Assembly: GCA_016870135.1 (NCBI GenBank)
Contig: VGCF01000042.1
Coordinates: 1-6,260 of the forward strand
DNA: 6,260 nucleotides
DNA from: Alphaproteobacteria bacterium
Lineage (GTDB): Bacteria; Pseudomonadota; Alphaproteobacteria; Holosporales; Holosporaceae
Direction of reading: 5' to 3'
A model generated the notes under the pieces. That model was not told where the DNA came from, ran no database searches, and saw only the letters and a program-made list of their open reading frames with translations. The position numbers were made by a program, and so were the translations under genes. Of this stretch, positions 5,068 to 6,260 are shown piece after piece; position 1 is the stretch's first letter, and the number at the start of each line of letters is the position of its first letter.

Positions 5068-6125
5068 TAGACATTAAACAAAAAGTGCATAACGTCCCCA
5101 TCTTTCACCCTGTATTCTTTGCCTTCAACACGCTTTTTTCCCTCGTCTCTGACAGCCTGATCGGTGCCAAAGGCAATATAATCGGCATACTCGACCACCT
5201 CGGCCCGAATAAATCCTTTTTGAAAATCAGTATGAATAACACCTGCTGCTTCGGGAGCACAGGCTCCTTCACGAACCGTCCAGGCGCGCACCTCTTTTGG
5301 TCCAGAGGTAAAAAAAGTGATTAACCCCAATACATCATAGGCCGCACGCACCATGGTGGCCAAACCCGTCTGAGTCATTCCCATGCTTTCCAACAACTCT
5401 TGACGCTCTTGTTCCGGCACTTGAGCAATTTGGGCCTCTAGTTCATTGCACAACACCACGCTTTGACACCCCACAGAGCGTCCATACTCTTGTACGCGCG
5501 CCACCAATGCCATATCGGGATTGGATTCACCAATGTTACACACGTAAATGACAGGCTTAGCCGTTAATAAGTCTAAATGTTTGGCATCATTGTGTTCGCT
5601 GGCCTCCCACGCAATTGTTCTGGCCCATTGGCCTTTTTGTAATGCCGCATGTGCCTTGGTTAACAACGGGTGCAGATCCTCTTTTTTCTTGCGCCCCAAT
5701 CGGGTTTCTAAACTTTGCAAATCAGCCAACAACAGCTCGGTTTCCACCACTGCAATATCGGATAAAGGATCAATAACCCCCCCTACGTGGGTGATGTTGT
5801 CGTCATGAAAACAACGCACCACTTGGATAATGGCGTCTACACCCCGAATATGGCCCAAAAATTTGTTGCCTAAACCTTCACCACTGCTGGCCCCACGCAC
5901 CAAGCCCGCAATATCCACAAAGGTTAATTGGGTTGGAACAATGGCCCGAGATCCATCCCGTTCAGCCAACGCCTTCAACCTCTGGTCCGGTACACACACC
6001 GTGCCTGTATTGGGCTCTATGGTGCAGAACGGATAATTGGATGCTTGGGCGGCCGCTGTTTGCGTTAAAGCATTAAATAATGTGGATTTTCCCACATTAG
6101 GCAGCCCCACAATACCACATTTCAT
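5067..6125 (-). CDS. ychF: Ribosome-binding ATPase/GTPase YchF (OLA1 family)
   Basis: YchF is a conserved cytosolic P-loop NTPase of the Obg family that binds ribosomes and prefers ATP over GTP. The 352-aa product shows P-loop GLPNVGKST (residues 7-15), G3 DIAGLVRGASSGEGLGNKFL (71-90), and NIGE (197-200) in place of the usual NKxD, the family change linked to loss of guanine specificity. A coiled-coil insertion lies around 125-185. The C-terminal TGS domain (about 269-352) includes FFTSGPKEVRAW, DFQKGFIRAEV and the ending VKDGDVMHFLFNV. The frame is open 14 codons further upstream, but the ATG at 6125 is preferred: it matches the usual MKCGIVGLPNVGKS start and has GGAGGG (6131-6136) five bases upstream. 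Length is close to the usual roughly 363 residues. It converges on the secreted-protein gene. Confidence 0.96.
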   Translation of the reverse strand: MKCGIVGLPNVGKSTLFNALTQTAAAQASNYPFCTIEPNTGTVCVPDQRLKALAERDGSRAIVPTQLTFVDIAGLVRGASSGEGLGNKFLGHIRGVDAIIQVVRCFHDDNITHVGGVIDPLSDIAVVETELLLADLQSLETRLGRKKKEDLHPLLTKAHAALQKGQWARTIAWEASEHNDAKHLDLLTAKPVIYVCNIGESNPDMALVARVQEYGRSVGCQSVVLCNELEAQIAQVPEQERQELLESMGMTQTGLATMVRAAYDVLGLITFFTSGPKEVRAWTVREGACAPEAAGVIHTDFQKGFIRAEVVEYADYIAFGTDQAVRDEGKKRVEGKEYRVKDGDVMHFLFNV

Positions 6126-6130
6126 TGAAA

Positions 6131-6136
6131 CCCTCC
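6131..6136 (-). promoter_or_regulatory. Shine-Dalgarno fixing the ychF start
   Basis: On the minus strand GGAGGG stands five bases before the ATG at 6125. The upstream in-frame codon at 6167 has no such site, so the shorter protein is chosen. Confidence 0.8.
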
Positions 6137-6260
6137 ATAGAACATAGAATGACTTATGGTACCACATTGTTGATGTTTTGGCTGCTGGAGATTTGTCTTA
6201 TTCCCACGCCCCACGATGGCCAAGGGACTCAGTCTGTAAGTGTTGATGCATGGGGGATTT

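Noticed and set aside
6122..6260. Minus-strand frame open from the right edge whose TGA overlaps the ychF ATG (ATGA)
   Set aside because: It would suggest an upstream operon gene, but the roughly 45 residues resemble no protein I know (no Pth-like ending) and the ychF Shine-Dalgarno explains the sequence; too short to call.

Overview
The window looks like a piece of an alphaproteobacterial chromosome, perhaps from a host-associated, reduced-genome lineage such as the Holosporales or Rickettsiales. The lineage is inferred from general features: moderate and patchy GC, a 5S rRNA gene standing apart from any 16S or 23S, conserved housekeeping GTPases, and a secreted low-complexity protein. Nothing in the window settles it. 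All protein calls come from motifs read by eye; no database search was possible.

Left part (1-1774). The window opens inside a xerD-type tyrosine recombinase gene that is cut by the left edge but has its full catalytic domain. It is followed by two nearly identical 188-bp cassettes (651-838 and 1587-1774), each with a sigma70-like promoter and a complete 120-nt 5S rRNA gene. No 16S or 23S sequence is visible beside them. The 748 bp between the cassettes hold no convincing gene, but contain an AT-only inverted repeat, three separate short tandem duplications and, at best, one small membrane-peptide reading frame.

Middle part (1775-5027). An AT-rich stretch with a promoter candidate and a GC-richer, gene-relic-like island leads to a class I glutamine amidotransferase-like protein of the BPL_N type. 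Its stop codon overlaps the start of hflX (TAATG), which points to a translationally coupled pair. HflX is a ribosome-associated GTPase. After an 86-bp gap on the same strand comes an unrecognised 292-aa protein. It has a probable signal peptide, a long hydrophilic and probably disordered body, and all four of its cysteines packed into a C-terminal hydrophobic patch followed by lysines. I consider it a candidate secreted or host-directed protein and the most intriguing item here.

Right part (5028-6260). A convergent, minus-strand ychF GTPase gene is separated from the secreted-protein gene by a short GC-rich hairpin. The last 135 bp, upstream of ychF, hold no recognisable gene.

Together the recognised genes serve housekeeping roles: chromosome dimer resolution (XerD), ribosome components and ribosome-associated GTPases (5S, HflX, YchF). 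The BPL_N-like gene and the cysteine-cluster protein are the accessory elements. I see no CRISPR array, tRNA, complete insertion sequence or phage gene.
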